In this document: positions 34,730-47,359 of the stretch, piece by piece
How positions within the stretch are numbered: position 1 is the first letter of the stretch
Layout: each line of letters opens with the position of its first letter
Origin: Amborella trichopoda
Lineage: Eukaryota; Streptophyta; Magnoliopsida; Amborellales; Amborellaceae
Reading direction: 5' to 3'
Assembly: GCF_000471905.2 (NCBI RefSeq)
Contig: NW_006494942.1
Span: forward strand, 536,282 to 600,281
DNA length: 64,000 bases
Notes under the pieces: model-generated
Database searches by the model: none
Told to the model about the DNA's origin: nothing
Seen by the model: only the letters and a program-made list of their open reading frames with translations
Program-made: the position numbers and the translations under genes

Positions 34730-35030
34730 CGGCCGCAGCCAGATGGAGCGCTAGTGGTTTCTGGCGAGTGTTCAACTGGCGCTGAGTTCTAAAAAACACA
34801 ACTGGCGCTGGGTTGTTAAAGACTCAGCTAACTCTATGAACAACCTGTGATATCGTTTGAAGACAACCGATCCTAAGTTAACCGGTGCTGGTCGTTTGGA
34901 AACACACCCAGCGCTAAGGCAACCGGCATTAGGGTTGTTTCGAAAATGCATCTGGCACTAAGTTAACCAATTTTAGGGTTGTTCGAAAGGTACCTGATGC
35001 TAAGTCAACCGGCACTAGGGTTGGATCGAT
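34730..35030. repeat. Direct-repeat array B1, upstream of the PMD promoter
   Basis: About nine copies of a core like TCAACCGGCGCTGG, with AACTGGCGCTGAG and AACCGGCATTAGG variants, spaced about 35-40 bases. Same place relative to the TATA box as array A1, but with AAC where A has CAG before CGGCGCT. Confidence 0.7.
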
Positions 35031-35039
35031 GAGTGTTAC

Positions 35040-35210
35040 CTCGAGGCTCGGGCCTCGAGCCAAAGCCCGACCCGGCTCATCGTCGCTTGGCTTCCCTTGG
35101 ATTTGACTGAAATTCCCAATTTTTGAGGGGCATTCGAGGGTAGTGCAAGCTATATAAGGGGGGTAAAATCTCATTTTCCCTCATTTTTCTTTAGGGGTAA
35201 AAAAAAACTT
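35040..35210 (+). promoter_or_regulatory. Promoter of the PMD gene in element B
   Basis: TATATAAGG at 35151-35159, followed by GGGG, CATTTTCCCTCATTTTTC and an A-run. Matches 930-1100 in A. It drives transcription antisense to the retroelement RNA. Confidence 0.7.
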
Positions 35211-35889
35211 AAGTAAAGGTTTTGGCAAGCAGCAGGACTTCAACAAACATTCTGCTGGGAAGGTTCTTAGGCAGACAAGAGGATTCTTACGGTTTGGCAG
35301 GGAAGACCTTTGGTGAGTAGACTTTGCCAAGTATTCGGTGAGGTTGGACAGAAAGCAGCGGGGAAAGGAGAGCTCTCCAGGGATCTTTTTGGGAAACAAA
35401 AGAGGTTCTGGCTATAATTTTTCTTTGGTGGCATAGGCGGGAAACACAACAGTGACCATTTTCGCACGTCTTGAGGGTTTTCCTGGGATTTTTAAGGGGT
35501 TTTCTCGGAGGTAGTGGTAAATTTTTAACACTGCTCGTGGTGTTGCAGTGGTTTTAGAGGAAGTTTGGAGGAGATTTCGATGAGGTTCTGGTGACACTTG
35601 GGGCCCAAAACACAGGCGAGAAAGTTTTTCGGTGGGTTTCCAGCCGTATAACAGAAGTTCCGATGAGGGACGAATAGTTACAAGAGGTGGACCATCATGG
35701 AAGGTGTACGGTTTGCAGGAGCTGAACAGTCATGGAGGTGAATGGCTGCTGGAGAGGCATACGGGACGTGGTGACGGTCATCAGTCTCTCGTATGTGAGA
35801 TGACACCGAAGGACATGGAGACTATTGTTAGTCGGCATAGCTAAGTTCGAGGTGTCACGATCGAGATTCGTGGTACGTGTGAGAGATTC
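35211..35889 (+). other. PMD transcript leader, first part (B)
   Basis: Non-coding as far as I can see; the counterpart of 1101-1679. Several short open frames occur on both strands without conserved protein. Confidence 0.45.
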
Positions 35890-36240
35890 GATCACAGTCA
35901 GCGCTGGCCACAGAAAAGCTCAACTAGCATTGGGTATTGGCAATCTCAACTGGCACTGAGTGCTAAAAGATTCAACCGGCGCTAGTCGTCTAGCACGCAA
36001 CCATCACTGGGTGTTGGCAATTCAACCGGCGTTGACTACTAAAAGACTCAATCGGCTCTAGTCATCTGGAATGCAAATGGTGTTGGGTGTTGGCAATTCA
36101 ATCGGTGCTGAGTGCTAAAAGACTCAACCGACGCTAGTCGTCTGGCACACAATCGATGTTGGGTGTTGGCAATTCACCCGGTGCTAAGCATTTGAAAGAC
36201 TCAATCGGCGCTTAGTGTTGTCAAACTCAGCCGGCACTGG
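35890..36240. repeat. Direct-repeat array B2 (core TCAACCGGCGCT), between TATA box and PMD start
   Basis: About 14 cores (TCAACCGGCGCT, TCAATCGGTGCT, TCAACTGGCACT) alternate with GGGTGTTGGCAAT and GTCGTCTGGCAC linkers. Same place as array A2. The core matches one arm of the hairpins in the LTR of this element (46471-46940). Confidence 0.75.
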
Positions 36241-36288
36241 TCTAATGTTTTAACAACATTTTGGGAGTAAACCACCAAGCCCTTTATA

Positions 36289-39200
36289 ATGGCTGGTTCT
36301 TCTTACCAAATTCTCAATGTGAAGAAGCTTTCAAGAGAGGGAGAGATCCGCGTCTGTGATTTTATAGGCAAAGTTTTATCAAGGGGTGCCCATTTGGCTA
36401 ACCCAGCCAGTGTGCAAGCCAGAGTGGCCCCTTAGTATCACTTTCATTACTGACCCTGTTTGTTTCAAAGTGCGCGAGAGTAATGATGGCAATGTCAGTA
36501 CAGAAGAAGGGATGACACTTCTTCATTGTATGCATCAGAACATAGCTTTCGGGGAGAATTTGCCTACCTTAAGGAAGCAGATGGCACAGGCAAAAGGATT
36601 ACTAAGGTGGTCAAGAAAAGGCCTTCAGATTCAAGGGGAGCATCAATACCTAAAGGCATACACTTCTAGGACTGCCATGGTATTGACATCATACAAAAGT
36701 ACTCTTGAATGTGCTTCACTATTAGCAGTAGTCCAGTGCTCGGGAAATTACAATGATTGTTACTCCAATATAGTAATGGTGTTACTGGAGACATGGAGCC
36801 ATGTCAGCAATACTTGGCTTCTTGGTCATGGCGAAGCAGGGATCTCTTTGCTAGATCTTCATTTCATTGGTGGCCTCCCAATGATTAGGGCTATGTATGA
36901 CGAGTTTGTGTCCTCAAATTCAATCATCTTCAGTGGTGTTAACTTGGGGGATGAAGAGCCACCTACCAGCCTTCAAAAGATCTTTGAGGCCTACCAATTG
37001 ATTGTCGACCGATCTAACAATGGCAGGGTCACCTTAACAGAATGGGTGAACTGCTTTCGTGGGGATTATCCTGAGAGCGGTCAAGGTACTCTGAAGGGGA
37101 ATGGGAACATTGTCGCAAAGGAGACACCTCCCATATATCAAATTGAGACTAATGATGATTGTGTCTTCTTGGCTACATACTTGGCTTTATTCCTGTACAA
37201 ATTCATGCTTCCTGACTGGGGGGACGACATGCATCCAGGCGTACTGTATGTGGCCTATGACATGGCCTGAGGGCATGAGTATGCTCTTGCTCAGACGGTC
37301 TTGTGCAACATATACCATGGCTTAGGGGCCATCTTCCGTGGAAAAGCCTATAGGGAAAAAGACGGAGGAAGTGGTATTGTTGGAGGAGAGGCTTTTCCTG
37401 GGGATTGCAAGACTCCATTCCCTATGCATTAGGTGTAGGGGTGGTTAGGGGCTTATTTCCCTGATACGTACATCAAGCATCAGTGCTTGGGAGATAAGTT
37501 TTGGCCCGTCTTGATGAGGATTGCCAACCAAAGGGCCATACCCCAGGGGAGGCTCAGGGTCTCTTTGGGAATGATTCTCTGACCATGAGGTGGGTCCCTT
37601 TTCCTGTCAAGAGCTTCACCGACCGTGCTTTCATTGATGAGTTGGGGAAGGACCTAGATGATGCCCCAACAACTATTGAGGAACTTATGTTCATCCTGAG
37701 CATTAGAGGGGAAGTCTTACCCTATCAGACTCCGTACAATGCCAGGTTAGAGGGGGATTTCCCTCACCGCTTTGCCTATCAGCATGGGATTGATCAAGGC
37801 TACCCCTTCTCAGTATTCTTCAAAAAGCACCGAAGTCAGGTGATCAAGGGGAAGACAGAAGATTTAGGAACTTTATGTGAGTGCTGGCTGCCAGAGCATA
37901 TACAGACCACTTGATCCATGTGTCTAGAGATGACAGAAACCAGCAAATACGTCACACCTCACTTCGACAGAAAGGTTCGGACGACGAGGGCCTATGTGAA
38001 TTGGTGAAGAATCACCAGTAAGAGATATTGGGATCAAGATCACCCCTGGAAAGGGGTGAATGGTAACTGGCTGCAGGATACCAGGCAAAGGAGACTGGCA
38101 GATGCTCCAGCTCCTGATGCAGTGTTTGTCCGCGATTATCCCTCCAACTAGCGGGCTTTGGGGCCACCACGTGAAATAGCAGCTGATGAGGCCTCGCCAT
38201 AATTCCTTGCAATGAAGATGAAGACTAGGAGTTTTTTCGACAATTTCAGTTCCATCTTCAAATGGGATGAGGGGTGACGAGTTCCTATTATGAGAAGCAT
38301 CCCTGACAGGATTGGAATGCCCTCATTAGGAGTGGTCTCCACAATAAATTAGCTGGAGGGTCTTCTCAAGGAGGTGGATTTGAAGCGGCTGCTCCTACTT
38401 TAGGAGGGAGAAAGAAAAGAAAGCGTTTGACTGCTGTTGCTACTCGTGCACCATCTTCAGTTAGTGGGCACACTCGGAGACGTAAGAGCGACAAGCTTTC
38501 AACAATGTCAGAGCTAGGAGGTAATCCTTCCTCTTCTGATCTTTTAGGAATTCTTCCAGTATTACCCTTTAGTCTTTTGGAACCATCTTCTGCTTTTATT
38601 GAAATGTTTTCTTTGTCTTCAGAAACTAAGGCAGAGGACTCCGACAGCTCTGAGCCTATTGACATTGCTTCTGATTGGGAGGTGACTCCGGATCTTAAGG
38701 ATGCATCCTTGAGTCCAAGAGTAGTTCCTGAGTCAGAGGCGGCTCGGATAGATACTGAGGAGGATGAAAGCCTGAAGAAATTGCTCCAGATAGGGTCTCT
38801 GATGTCGATGTGGCCTTCATGCATGAGGAGTTCAGTGCCCCGACCGCGGCACGGGCTATGACTCAAGGACAAGAGCCTGAACTTGATGACATGCCTGAGC
38901 ACCAAGACGTTGCTGCCTCCGTGGACATAGGCCATGAAGATGAGGGGGTTGAGCTCTTCATGGTCGAGGTTCTGGCTTTTGAAGGTGAAGACCGAATGGA
39001 AGAAGCCATTGCTGTGAAGGTCAAAGAGAAGAGGCAGTTCCTGAACTTGGTGATGCTGAGGCAACAGTTCAGGAGGATGAAGAGCAAGAAGAGGTCTCCA
39101 TAAGAGAGGGTCAAGATAGCGAGACTGACATTGAAGAACCCAGGGAGGTTGAGGCTGGGGATGCCAATGAGCCCGAAGGGAAAGAAGTCTTTGCTTCTGT

Positions 39201-40002
39201 TTCAGAGGAGCCGGTGGCTTAGATGGCCATTACTTCATCGAGCCCAGTCCTTGAGGTCAAGGTTTCTTCAGCAGTAGTGGCCCCAACAGCACCATCTAGG
39301 CCTCTTTTCAGTGGTGTTTATAACATGATCTGTAGCATGCTAAGAGCAGGCCTTCAGGGCTTAAGGGAGCTGCCCCTTGATGGGCTAAGTGAAGCCTTGG
39401 AAAAACTGAGGGAGTTCGTCGCGACTACTACAGTTGGGACTGCCTCAGAAGTGCTTTCCCATTTCACTGCAACTCTAAACGAGTCGGAGAGCTGGCTGTT
39501 GGGAGAGCTTCATCATGAAGAAGAAACTGGCAAGCTAGCCTCTTTGGAAGAGTCAATCTTGCGTCGTCGCGAGAAAATAGCTGCCTGCATAAAGAAGAAG
39601 GCCATGATAACTGACCGTCAGCAGGACCTCAAGAGGGAGCCACAAGGAAGCTTCATGAGAATGATTGAAATCTGAGAGGCAATGCGAATACTGAAGCAAG
39701 AATTCATGGGCCTCGAAACAAAGATGGTTCAAAGGAAGGCCATGGAGGCCTCATTGGTCGAAGATTTGTCTGAACTCAATGCCACAACTGAGTCTGAAAC
39801 TGTGGCGATGACAGAGGAGGCTCAAATGGTGGAAAAACTGAAAGAGCGTAGCCAGGGCACCGAGAGCTCTCCTACAGCGCGCAGCGAAGAGATCAACAAG
39901 ATGATTGATCATCTTTTAACATGTCATTTCCTCTTGTCAGTATTTTGTAAAAATTTTAACTTGATGAATAAAGCGCTTCTCTTTTTTGACTTTGTCGCAT
40001 GA
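36289..40002 (+). pseudogene. Plant mobile domain (PMD) protein gene, copy B, decayed
   Basis: Best-preserved PMD piece (36386-37270): ETWSHVSNTWLLGHGEAG, LDLHFIGGLPMI, MYDEF, SLQKIFEAYQL and then FLATYLALFLYKFMLPDWGD, VLYVAYDMA. The segment after it has VLCNIYHGLGAIF and a GRNDSLTM-like strand. A 38427-39103 region is Ser- and acid-rich (EDEGVELF, EDRMEEAI), and 39223-39675 plus 39682-39915 form a Glu/Arg-rich coiled coil (MRILKQEFMGLETKMVQRKA). The ATG at 36289 (MAGSSYQ) aligns with A and C. Likely a nuclear protein by family. Around five or six breaks. Confidence 0.82.
39967..39972 (+). terminator. Poly(A) signal of PMD gene, copy B
   Basis: AATAAA in ATGAATAAAGCG, just after the coiled-coil end; the A copy has ATGAATAAGATG in the same place. 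Confidence 0.55.
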
Positions 40003-40105
40003 TTTCATTCTCTTGTTACTTTTACTACACCTCATGTGATTTCTTAGTTGAATGCCTCTTGACACTTTCATTGCCCCAAGAGGCTAATACCCTAGGCCTT
40101 GTTTA

Positions 40106-41033
40106 GTCCCAAAGTGGGCTGCGCAGCTTGGATAGCTTCGAAATGAGGAGTTGTTGCTTTTTCTCCTTTTAATGCTTGATTCGCGAAGGGCTCATAGTTC
40201 ATTTTCCTCCTAATTTGGTGAGCTTGGTCACTATAGATAGTCTAGTTAGGAGAAGCCTCGGCCTCCATTAGTGGCACGTTTACCTCAAGCTCATCATAGC
40301 ATTTAGTCTCCAGCACAAACTCTTTGATTAACTTTGAAGCAATACGCATGACCTCCAATTGACTCTCAAGACTACAGACTTCGGTTCTTAAGTTCGCTAG
40401 GGGATATTGCCCTTGAGGGGAACAAAGTTGCTCTTTATTGAACTGCTCTCCTGAGAGGTCGGGGAAAAGTAACAATTTTAACTGGTCATCGGTTTGAGGA
40501 GTATCCTTTATACTTATAGCAACCGGATTTTGAAAAATATTTCGCGGCGGTTGTCTTGCCGCTTTGGCTCTTAAGAGCGCAATGGGGATATGTAAGACTT
40601 TCTACTGGTCTGTTGTATAGGTGATCCTTGGAGCCAGGAATTATATCCCCATGGCATGCTCAATCTCAAGAATGACCTTCAGTTCATCTTCAGACGAAGG
40701 AGGCTTATAACTGGGGGTAGAGGATGAAGACTCCTTTTCGAGTGAAGAAGGAGTTTTTTGAGGGATGATGATTGGGATGTTAGACTGAAGAGTAGTTAGG
40801 GGTAAAATTCTACCCTGCCTTTCTTCTTCTTTGAACATGTTCACCAGCATCCTCCCAATATCCTCAACATCTTCATGAGACAAGGGCACAGTCTTGCTCG
40901 TAGACTTGTGACCTTCATCATTCGACTTTAGAGGCGAGGCCAAATCTGTGAAGTAATATTTTGCATCTACATAGTGAGTTTCGGCCACGGGGAACGGTCT
41001 CTTATCAATGTAGATCGTATGTTGTCTCCCATC
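40106..41033 (-). pseudogene. Tail of the gag-protease polyprotein (B)
   Basis: Contains VDAKYYFTDLASP, SHEDVEDIGRMLVNMFKEEE (40641-40988) and PLANLRTEVCSLES (40242-40475), ending near 40108 (LGLNKA), about 100-190 bases from the end of the convergent PMD gene. No RT follows. A few breaks. Confidence 0.6.
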
Positions 41034-41648
41034 TCAACTATATTTGAACCACTGATGCAATGTTGATGGAACCACCCCCTGGTCATGGAGCCACGGCCAA
41101 CCAAGGAGAATGTTGTAAGAAGTGTCGGTGTCGAATACATGAAACTGGGCATAATCGTTCAGTTCACAAATCTTATAATGAAGGAGTACCATGCCGACTG
41201 ACTTCTCTCCTGATTGGTTGAACCCTTGAATCGTGATGTGGGTTGAGGTAAGATATTCGAACCCCAACCCTAATCGAGTGAGGATCCTTTTTGGAATGAG
41301 GTTGACTACCGACCCTCCATGTAACATAATTCGGTTGATGGGGCATGCATGTAATTTTCCAGTAATAAAGAGAAGGCAGTTATGAAACTTTTCCCTTAGC
41401 TGCAGATCGTCCTCTGAAAAGGTGATCGGCAAACACCCATGTAGAATTGTTGGGTCTACCTCAATGAGTTCTATTTCGGTTTCATACACTTCCGAGTTAG
41501 AGAGAGCTTGAACCAAAGCCATCCAGTAATCCCTCGAGAGCATGAGGACGTTGTAGACACTGAGAAGAGCCAACAGCTTCCGTAGGTGTCCTATCAGATC
41601 ATAATTCACCTTTTCTTGATCAAGGCCTTGTACTCCTGGTCCTGCCAC
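41034..41648 (-). pseudogene. Retropepsin-like protease, element B
   Basis: A 204-codon open stretch with the family pattern: HACPINRIML, GGSVVNLIPKRILTRLGLG, HITIQGFNQSG, then DTDTSYNILLGWPWLHDQG and VPSTLHQWFKY. The LLG-x-PW-x-H..VPSTLHQ motif is characteristic of the Tat/Ogre group. Counterpart of 6154-6600. Confidence 0.82.
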
Positions 41649-44469
41649 TGATTTGGGTGGTATATTGGGTTGAGGAGCAGGTTTGGGTAAGCAGGGTTTA
41701 TTTTGGCTGGCTGGCTAACTTGACTGTATAGCGAGCTTGGTTCGAGTGAGAGAACTTTGAGGTTTTGGAAGGGATTGAGTGCACGGGATAAAAGGGATCC
41801 CAAGGAATTGGAGAATAGGTGTATTGTTTGAAGTATTGGGATTAGGAAGGAGCCAAGGGAGCTGTAGCATAGGCATACTAGTGTTTGAATTAAGGGGCAG
41901 TGGAGGACTGAGGAACTTCAAGGTGCTCAACTTCTGCGGTGGAAGCTAGAGCGTCTTTCCTGACCTGAGATTTATCTTTCCTATGGTGGGTACCGCCCCT
42001 GAGATTTGCACTATGTGGCAAGCTCCTCTCTCAGTCACTGCTCAAAGTAAGGCTCAAGTGGCCACTGGGTTTCTTTGGCTTCGATTTCTTACTCTTATTC
42101 GAAGAAGGTGGCTATGCCTTAGCTTTAGCTGTCAGGGCGTCAGCTACTGTTAAGAAACCTGTTGATTGTGCCAGGGCCTTTCTCAATCTCTTCCGTTGTG
42201 TCTTGGTTATATTCGATCCCTCAAGTTCTCTATCGAGAGTCTCTAAGTCTAGGCATATCAAGGTTGTACCAACAAGAGACATAGATGAGGAAGAATGAGA
42301 AGCAGGAGAAGAAGGAGGACTAGGGTTAGAAGGTGGGGGACTTTTAAAGTCATTGCCCACATCAGACCGATCTGGGCAGCTTTTTACGTCATCCCAAGGG
42401 TTGGACAGGTGCAAGGGATCTTTTAGGTCTTTCCCTTGCTTAGACTGCTGGGGAGTGCTTTTAACATCGTCACCCTCACCGGATGTTTGCTGAATGGGAG
42501 ATGAGACGAGAGCATCTTCTTGACCGGATGAGGAAGGAAAAAGGATTGTGCCAGGGATGAAGTTCAGCAAAGTGGGCAACAGGGAAAGGGCCTGAGAAAT
42601 TCCTGCTCGACTATGGGTTGAGCGATCTTGTTTCTTCGGCGAGTAGCCCTTGGTGCCCGTCTCTTTTTGATTTTCTGAAGTGATGTCTGATTCATCTCGC
42701 TGGGGTGGAAAACTGCACTAGCTTGGCGAACCACTTCTCGTCTTAATGACTTGAGTCTACTTCGGCCATGGTAGGTTATCCATCGCTGGGAATTCGAGAG
42801 TTCTGTAGAGCTTGAGCCATTGATAGGAACGTCTTGGTTTGTGAAATCTTCTTGCCTTGATGGAGAAGTTATTTGAGGATCAGTTACAGGGAGATTGTAA
42901 AATTCTTGACACTCCCCCATCTTCTCTACGAATATATCAAGGAAAGTGGTGCATTTTGACAAATAATTACCTCTTATCTGATGGAATGGGCACCAACGAT
43001 CTTCAGTCCCCTTAGCGAGGCGGCGGGGTTGCCTTGCCTGCTTCAGTGTGATTATGCCTTCCTGAAGCATTATAATGAAGAAGGCGTGGAGGATATCAAG
43101 CATTTTGTCTTCCTCTTGAATGGTTATGGCATGGGAGGCCTCAGCTGCCCCGAAGGCCTTCTTTAACTCTTCAAGCTTTATCTGACCTTTCAGAGTCAGG
43201 GCCTCAGTGATATCCTTCAGCATGTAGCAGTCATCTGTGGGATGATTGATCCTCCGATGGTAGGCACAATAATTCGCCTGAGTGTCAAGGCCAGATTGCT
43301 CAGGGAACCTGAGTTCTAGAAGCTGGATCATATTATGTTCTAATAATAACCGGAACAGCGCAGGGATCCATTCCTTCTCGAGGGCATAGACCTTGTTCTT
43401 ATGCCTGGTGAAATAATCACCCCAATCAAAATTGGATGGGGGAGGTACCCGATTGTACGGCTATTGTTGCTTGCCAGCCTGGAGTGTTAACTTCGTCGTG
43501 CTTACCTCTTTAGAGAGGTCCAAAGTTTGGGATGGCGCCTTCTTTGAATCAGTGACCATGATGGCTGCATTGACTACCCCTTTCTGTTGGCTACCCGTGT
43601 GTTATTTCGAGAGCTACCATTGCGCCAGTTGTTTGTTGAACTTGCAGATGGTTGTCGTGTCCCACCATTATGGCATGATAAACTCTCTATGCAAACTTAT
43701 TTAGAGATCAACTCTGACATGGAGGTTAGATTAGAGGCCTTGACATGTAGAGAGATTTCTGGTCGCATGTTCCGAACGCAAGTCTAGATTGCTTCCTTCT
43801 CAGGCATAATGGCGAGAAGCTAAGTTTCTCCATCTTGATATGAACTAATCCACGGGCTCATTGAGTCTTAAGTCAGGATGAGATGTTCGATGGTTTGAAC
43901 ATCACTCTCGATCTCATAAAAGCCATCTCCTCCCATGTATGCACCGAGTTTGGAGGAAGTCGGGCATGCCATTGGAATGCTGGGCCATCAAGGGTCTCAA
44001 CGAACTGTCAGAGAAGAAGTCTCCCGTCTGCCACTATTTCCCGACATGCTGCCTGGAAGTGGGCAATAAGCTAGTTTGGGGACGTGGTTCCATTGCATAG
44101 AGGAAAGTTCCCTTTCTTATAGTCTAGGGGAAATGGGACCTGATCAATATAGGAGGGTTAAGGCCTTTGATAAGGCGTCGCATCCTGTATCCCTAGAATT
44201 TTTCTGTTCTTCAGGCTATGGGTGACCATAGCGTCAATATCCGACTGAGAGACTGGATGAGGGACATAATTGTTCTGTGAGGTAAGTGGAGGACACTGCC
44301 ATGGAGTTGCACCATTAGAGTGATGGGAATTGACCTCATGGTTAGCCGATTGGCATGCGGCATCGATACGATTGATCTTTTCCATCATCGCATGCACCAT
44401 GTCCTCAAACTTATTCATGTGCTCTTCTTGCGCATCACCGGGCTCGCTCACAACCATTACACTAACCAT
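41649..44469 (-). pseudogene. Tat/Ogre-type gag and linker, element B
   Basis: The 42564-43331 stretch has CAYHRRINHPTDDC (C-x2-H-x4-H-x4-C knuckle), then CYMLKDITEALTLKGQIKLEEL and WCPFHQIRGNYLSKC, a second Cys/His cluster. The linker at 42112-42579 repeats the GDDVK/GNDFK phrase. The N-terminal segment (44158-44469) has DIDAMVTHSLKNRKI as in A. The capsid core (about 43800-44100) is only partly readable. Several breaks. Confidence 0.78.
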
Positions 44470-45821
44470 TTCACTAGGGAGGTCAACGTTAGTGGTGACT
44501 GAGGGCTTGCGAGATTGATGGGTCGTACGCGGTAGGTCAGTCAGTAAGGGGCCAGCATGCCCTGACTGAACTTGACTCCTATATGCGGATCGTGTTTAGA
44601 CCGATTCTAGACGGTCTTGAGACCGCGGTTGCTGAGTGGCTAGGTCTTCATCTACGATGGTCACCACAGCATAGGGCTCACGGAGCTCTTCTTCAGGCTT
44701 CATCATTTGAAGGGGATAGAAGGGATTCAAGTGAAGAGAGTCGCCAGAATTGGCTGTTTTGACTACCTTGGTCACCACCTAAGTCAAAATTTGCAGACCT
44801 CTACCGCATTTAGCCTTGAGGTTTTGCTGGACCTCGTGCCAAAACTGCGATCTAGGTAGCGACTGGTCTGCTCTTCTTGCGCAAGAGAGAGCGGTCTCCA
44901 TCAGATGCGGCAATGGATGAGGTCTAGGAACTGGAGTTATCTTGGGCCGGGGGGGATGAAAGACTCAATCTTCCATCAGGTCCATGCCCCAAGCTTTCTT
45001 ATGAGCTTTAGAGACATGACCAAGGTGACGAGGCTGGTTCAGGATAGTACTCTTGGGAAAAATCTTTCAGTACCACAGCTGAAGTTGCTTACTTGATGAA
45101 GAAGGAGCAGAGTTGACTCATGAGGAGGCCTGAGTCAAGAGCGAGGGGACGTCTGAGATGGCGACGAGTGTGTGCCCCTTGAATAAGGATTGCGGGAGAC
45201 CTGAGGGTCAACCAGGGCTCGTGCAGGTGATTTGGCCTTAGGAGGTCAAGAACTATGAGCAGGTGTTTGTAAGAGAACAGGTGTAGGCCTGCCCCTTACA
45301 AGATGCGCTTGTGTGTGCATAGTAGGAGGACGAGGAGGCCGTCTCTTGTATGCTCATGCTGGCGTAATAATGGCGTCGCCCCGAGCAGTGAGATGAATAT
45401 GAGTGGCGTGCGCATGATCTGGCCTTAGAAGGTTCGATTTTGAACATGGTCTCAAGGCAACAGAAGGGTTGCCCCGAGGTATGACTAAAGTGGGTGACCC
45501 ACGAGCCTTGTGATGTGTGAGAGTGGTGGAGACCGTGGGGTTTCCGCCTCGATGTGTTGGGTCTCCAGGGATGGAGACCAGTGGTGCAGAGATGTGGGGG
45601 GTAGCCTTATGGCGACCCACAAGAGCAATGGAAAATTGTTTGCCTTTTGCAGAAAGGGACTGGGCGGCCTTTCGGCTTACCTTAGGAACACGACCGGCAA
45701 GTGACTTGCCGGTTGTTGAGTGCATGCTGTGCGAGGCAACAGAAATGTTGCCGATGCATGGTGCCTTGGTAGAGTTTCCCCCAGAGTGAGGAGATGGGGA
45801 GTGAGGGATTTTTAGGTCCAC
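44470..45821 (-). pseudogene. Gag N-terminal extension and leader ORF, element B
   Basis: 45354-45821 is 155 codons, rich in Ser, Pro, His and Thr (MDLKIPHSPSPHSGG, KAAQSLSAKGKQFSIAL, THIHLTARGDAI); it matches 10425-10914 in A. No known domain. Pre-gag position as in Ogre ORF1. Confidence 0.55.
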
Positions 45822-46470
45822 CTCACTCCAGTCCTGGTTAAGACTTGGGAACTAGACAAGGGGTCTTTGCTCAAGAGGATGGTCGGACTTACTCTGGCTG
45901 GCTCACATGGGTGCCCTCTTCGATCACGAAGAAATCCCCCTAGTAATGAAACTGGTTCGGAATCACCTCCATTGGCTCGTATTCTTCTTATTTTCTGCAA
46001 TCACACATATATATGGCAAAGGTTGTAAGACAGGAGGGTCAGACCTCACCCTTTTCCTCTTTGATGAACGTACACAAGCATGCGCATTCAAAAAGAAGAA
46101 GAGACGAACGACAGGGGAGAGAAGAGTTTGACTGAGCGAGAGGATCAAGCTGGCGAGTAATTGGCCTAATGTGGTAGAAAAGCAGACTCGATATTAAAAC
46201 TAGCTCACAGGATCATTGCTAGACATCATTGTTAATACCGACTAGGTAAGCACGATGGTCAGTCTGTCGTGGCAAAAAGCGGGCTAAGTAATCTTGACAC
46301 AACAACATTACGACCAGACAACAGGACCTCCATGAGAGGCTAACCTCAATCCTTCCCAGCCGATCGAAAGAATAAATAGTGGTGGTTATGGGGGAAAGAA
46401 TGAGGTAAGAGAAGAAGGAACTGATAGAAGAGGGTAGAAGAGACGAGAGGATAAAAGAGAGAGGGAAGGA

Positions 46471-46940
46471 AGATGCAGTTGGCGCTAGACATTGCTGCTT
46501 GTCAGAAGATGGGAGAGGGAGGAAGAGAGCCAACTAGCGATAGACTTACGCATGTTGCAATAGGAGAGAAGCAAGGGAGAGAGATCGAGCCGGCGCTAGG
46601 CTTTGTCAACTGTGACAAGAGAGGAGAGAGAAATCCAACTAGCACTGGGCTTCGTCGATTGTGACAAGAGATGAGAGAGAAATCCAACCGGCGTTGAGCT
46701 GAAGAAGAAGAGAGAGAAATTCAACAGGCGCTGAGACTTCACCGATTGCATTAGAAGAGGGGAGAGAAATCCAACCGATGTTGAGCTTCATCAACTGTGA
46801 TAAGAGAGAAGAGAGAGAAATTCACCCGGTACTGGGGATGAAAGAAGAAGAGAGAAATTCAACCAACGTTGAGGCTTTGGCGATTGCATTAAAAGAGAGA
46901 GAAATCTAGTCGGTGCTAGTCTTCACCGACTGACAAAAGA
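46471..46940. repeat. Tandem hairpin array in LTR B (about 55-bp unit)
   Basis: Units such as CAACCGGCG, CTGAGACTT, CACCGATTG (near 46710) pair 7 of 9 positions. Others carry CAACTAGCACTGGGC..GTCGATTGTG. The linker is AGAGAGAAATC. The place is that of the LTR A array, but the arm start is CAA rather than ACACAG. Confidence 0.6.
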
Positions 46941-47353
46941 TAGACATGAGGGAGAAGGGAAAGCAAGAGATAAAGATGAGAAGAAGAGAGAGAAAGAGAT
47001 AGAGGTGAGAAAGCCTAGCCGGCCTTAGGAAGAAGAGAGAGATAGAGATGAGAAGGGAGAGAAAAGAAGAGAGAGAAAGAGCTAATAGAGAAAGGAGAAA
47101 ATAGGAGAGAGGAGATAGAAAAGAGGAGGAGAGGGAAAGAGGGGAGGAGAGAGAAACATGAGAGGAGAGAGAAAGTTAGGATGAGAGAGAAAGAGGGAAG
47201 GAGAGAGAAAGTTACCTGCTCGAAGGGTACCAACCCTTTTCTTCTCTCTCGTCTCTCTCTCCAAGACGTACTCACAGGCTCAAGCAAGAATTGAAATTTC
47301 TATTGAATGATCAAAGAATGAACCGAGGGTCCTTTATAATTTAGCTTTACACG

Positions 47354-47359
47354 TTTATA
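47354..47359 (-). promoter_or_regulatory. TATA box of LTR B
   Basis: The minus strand reads GATATAAACG; the same place in A has CTATATTAAC, in F TATATAAG and in C TATATAAA. It lies upstream of the pyrimidine stretch and hairpins on the minus strand. Confidence 0.5.

Noticed and set aside
38366-39064. 232-codon open frame on the minus strand
   Set aside because: It is the reverse of the Ser/acid-rich linker and coiled-coil part of the plus-strand PMD gene in B and has no family match of its own.
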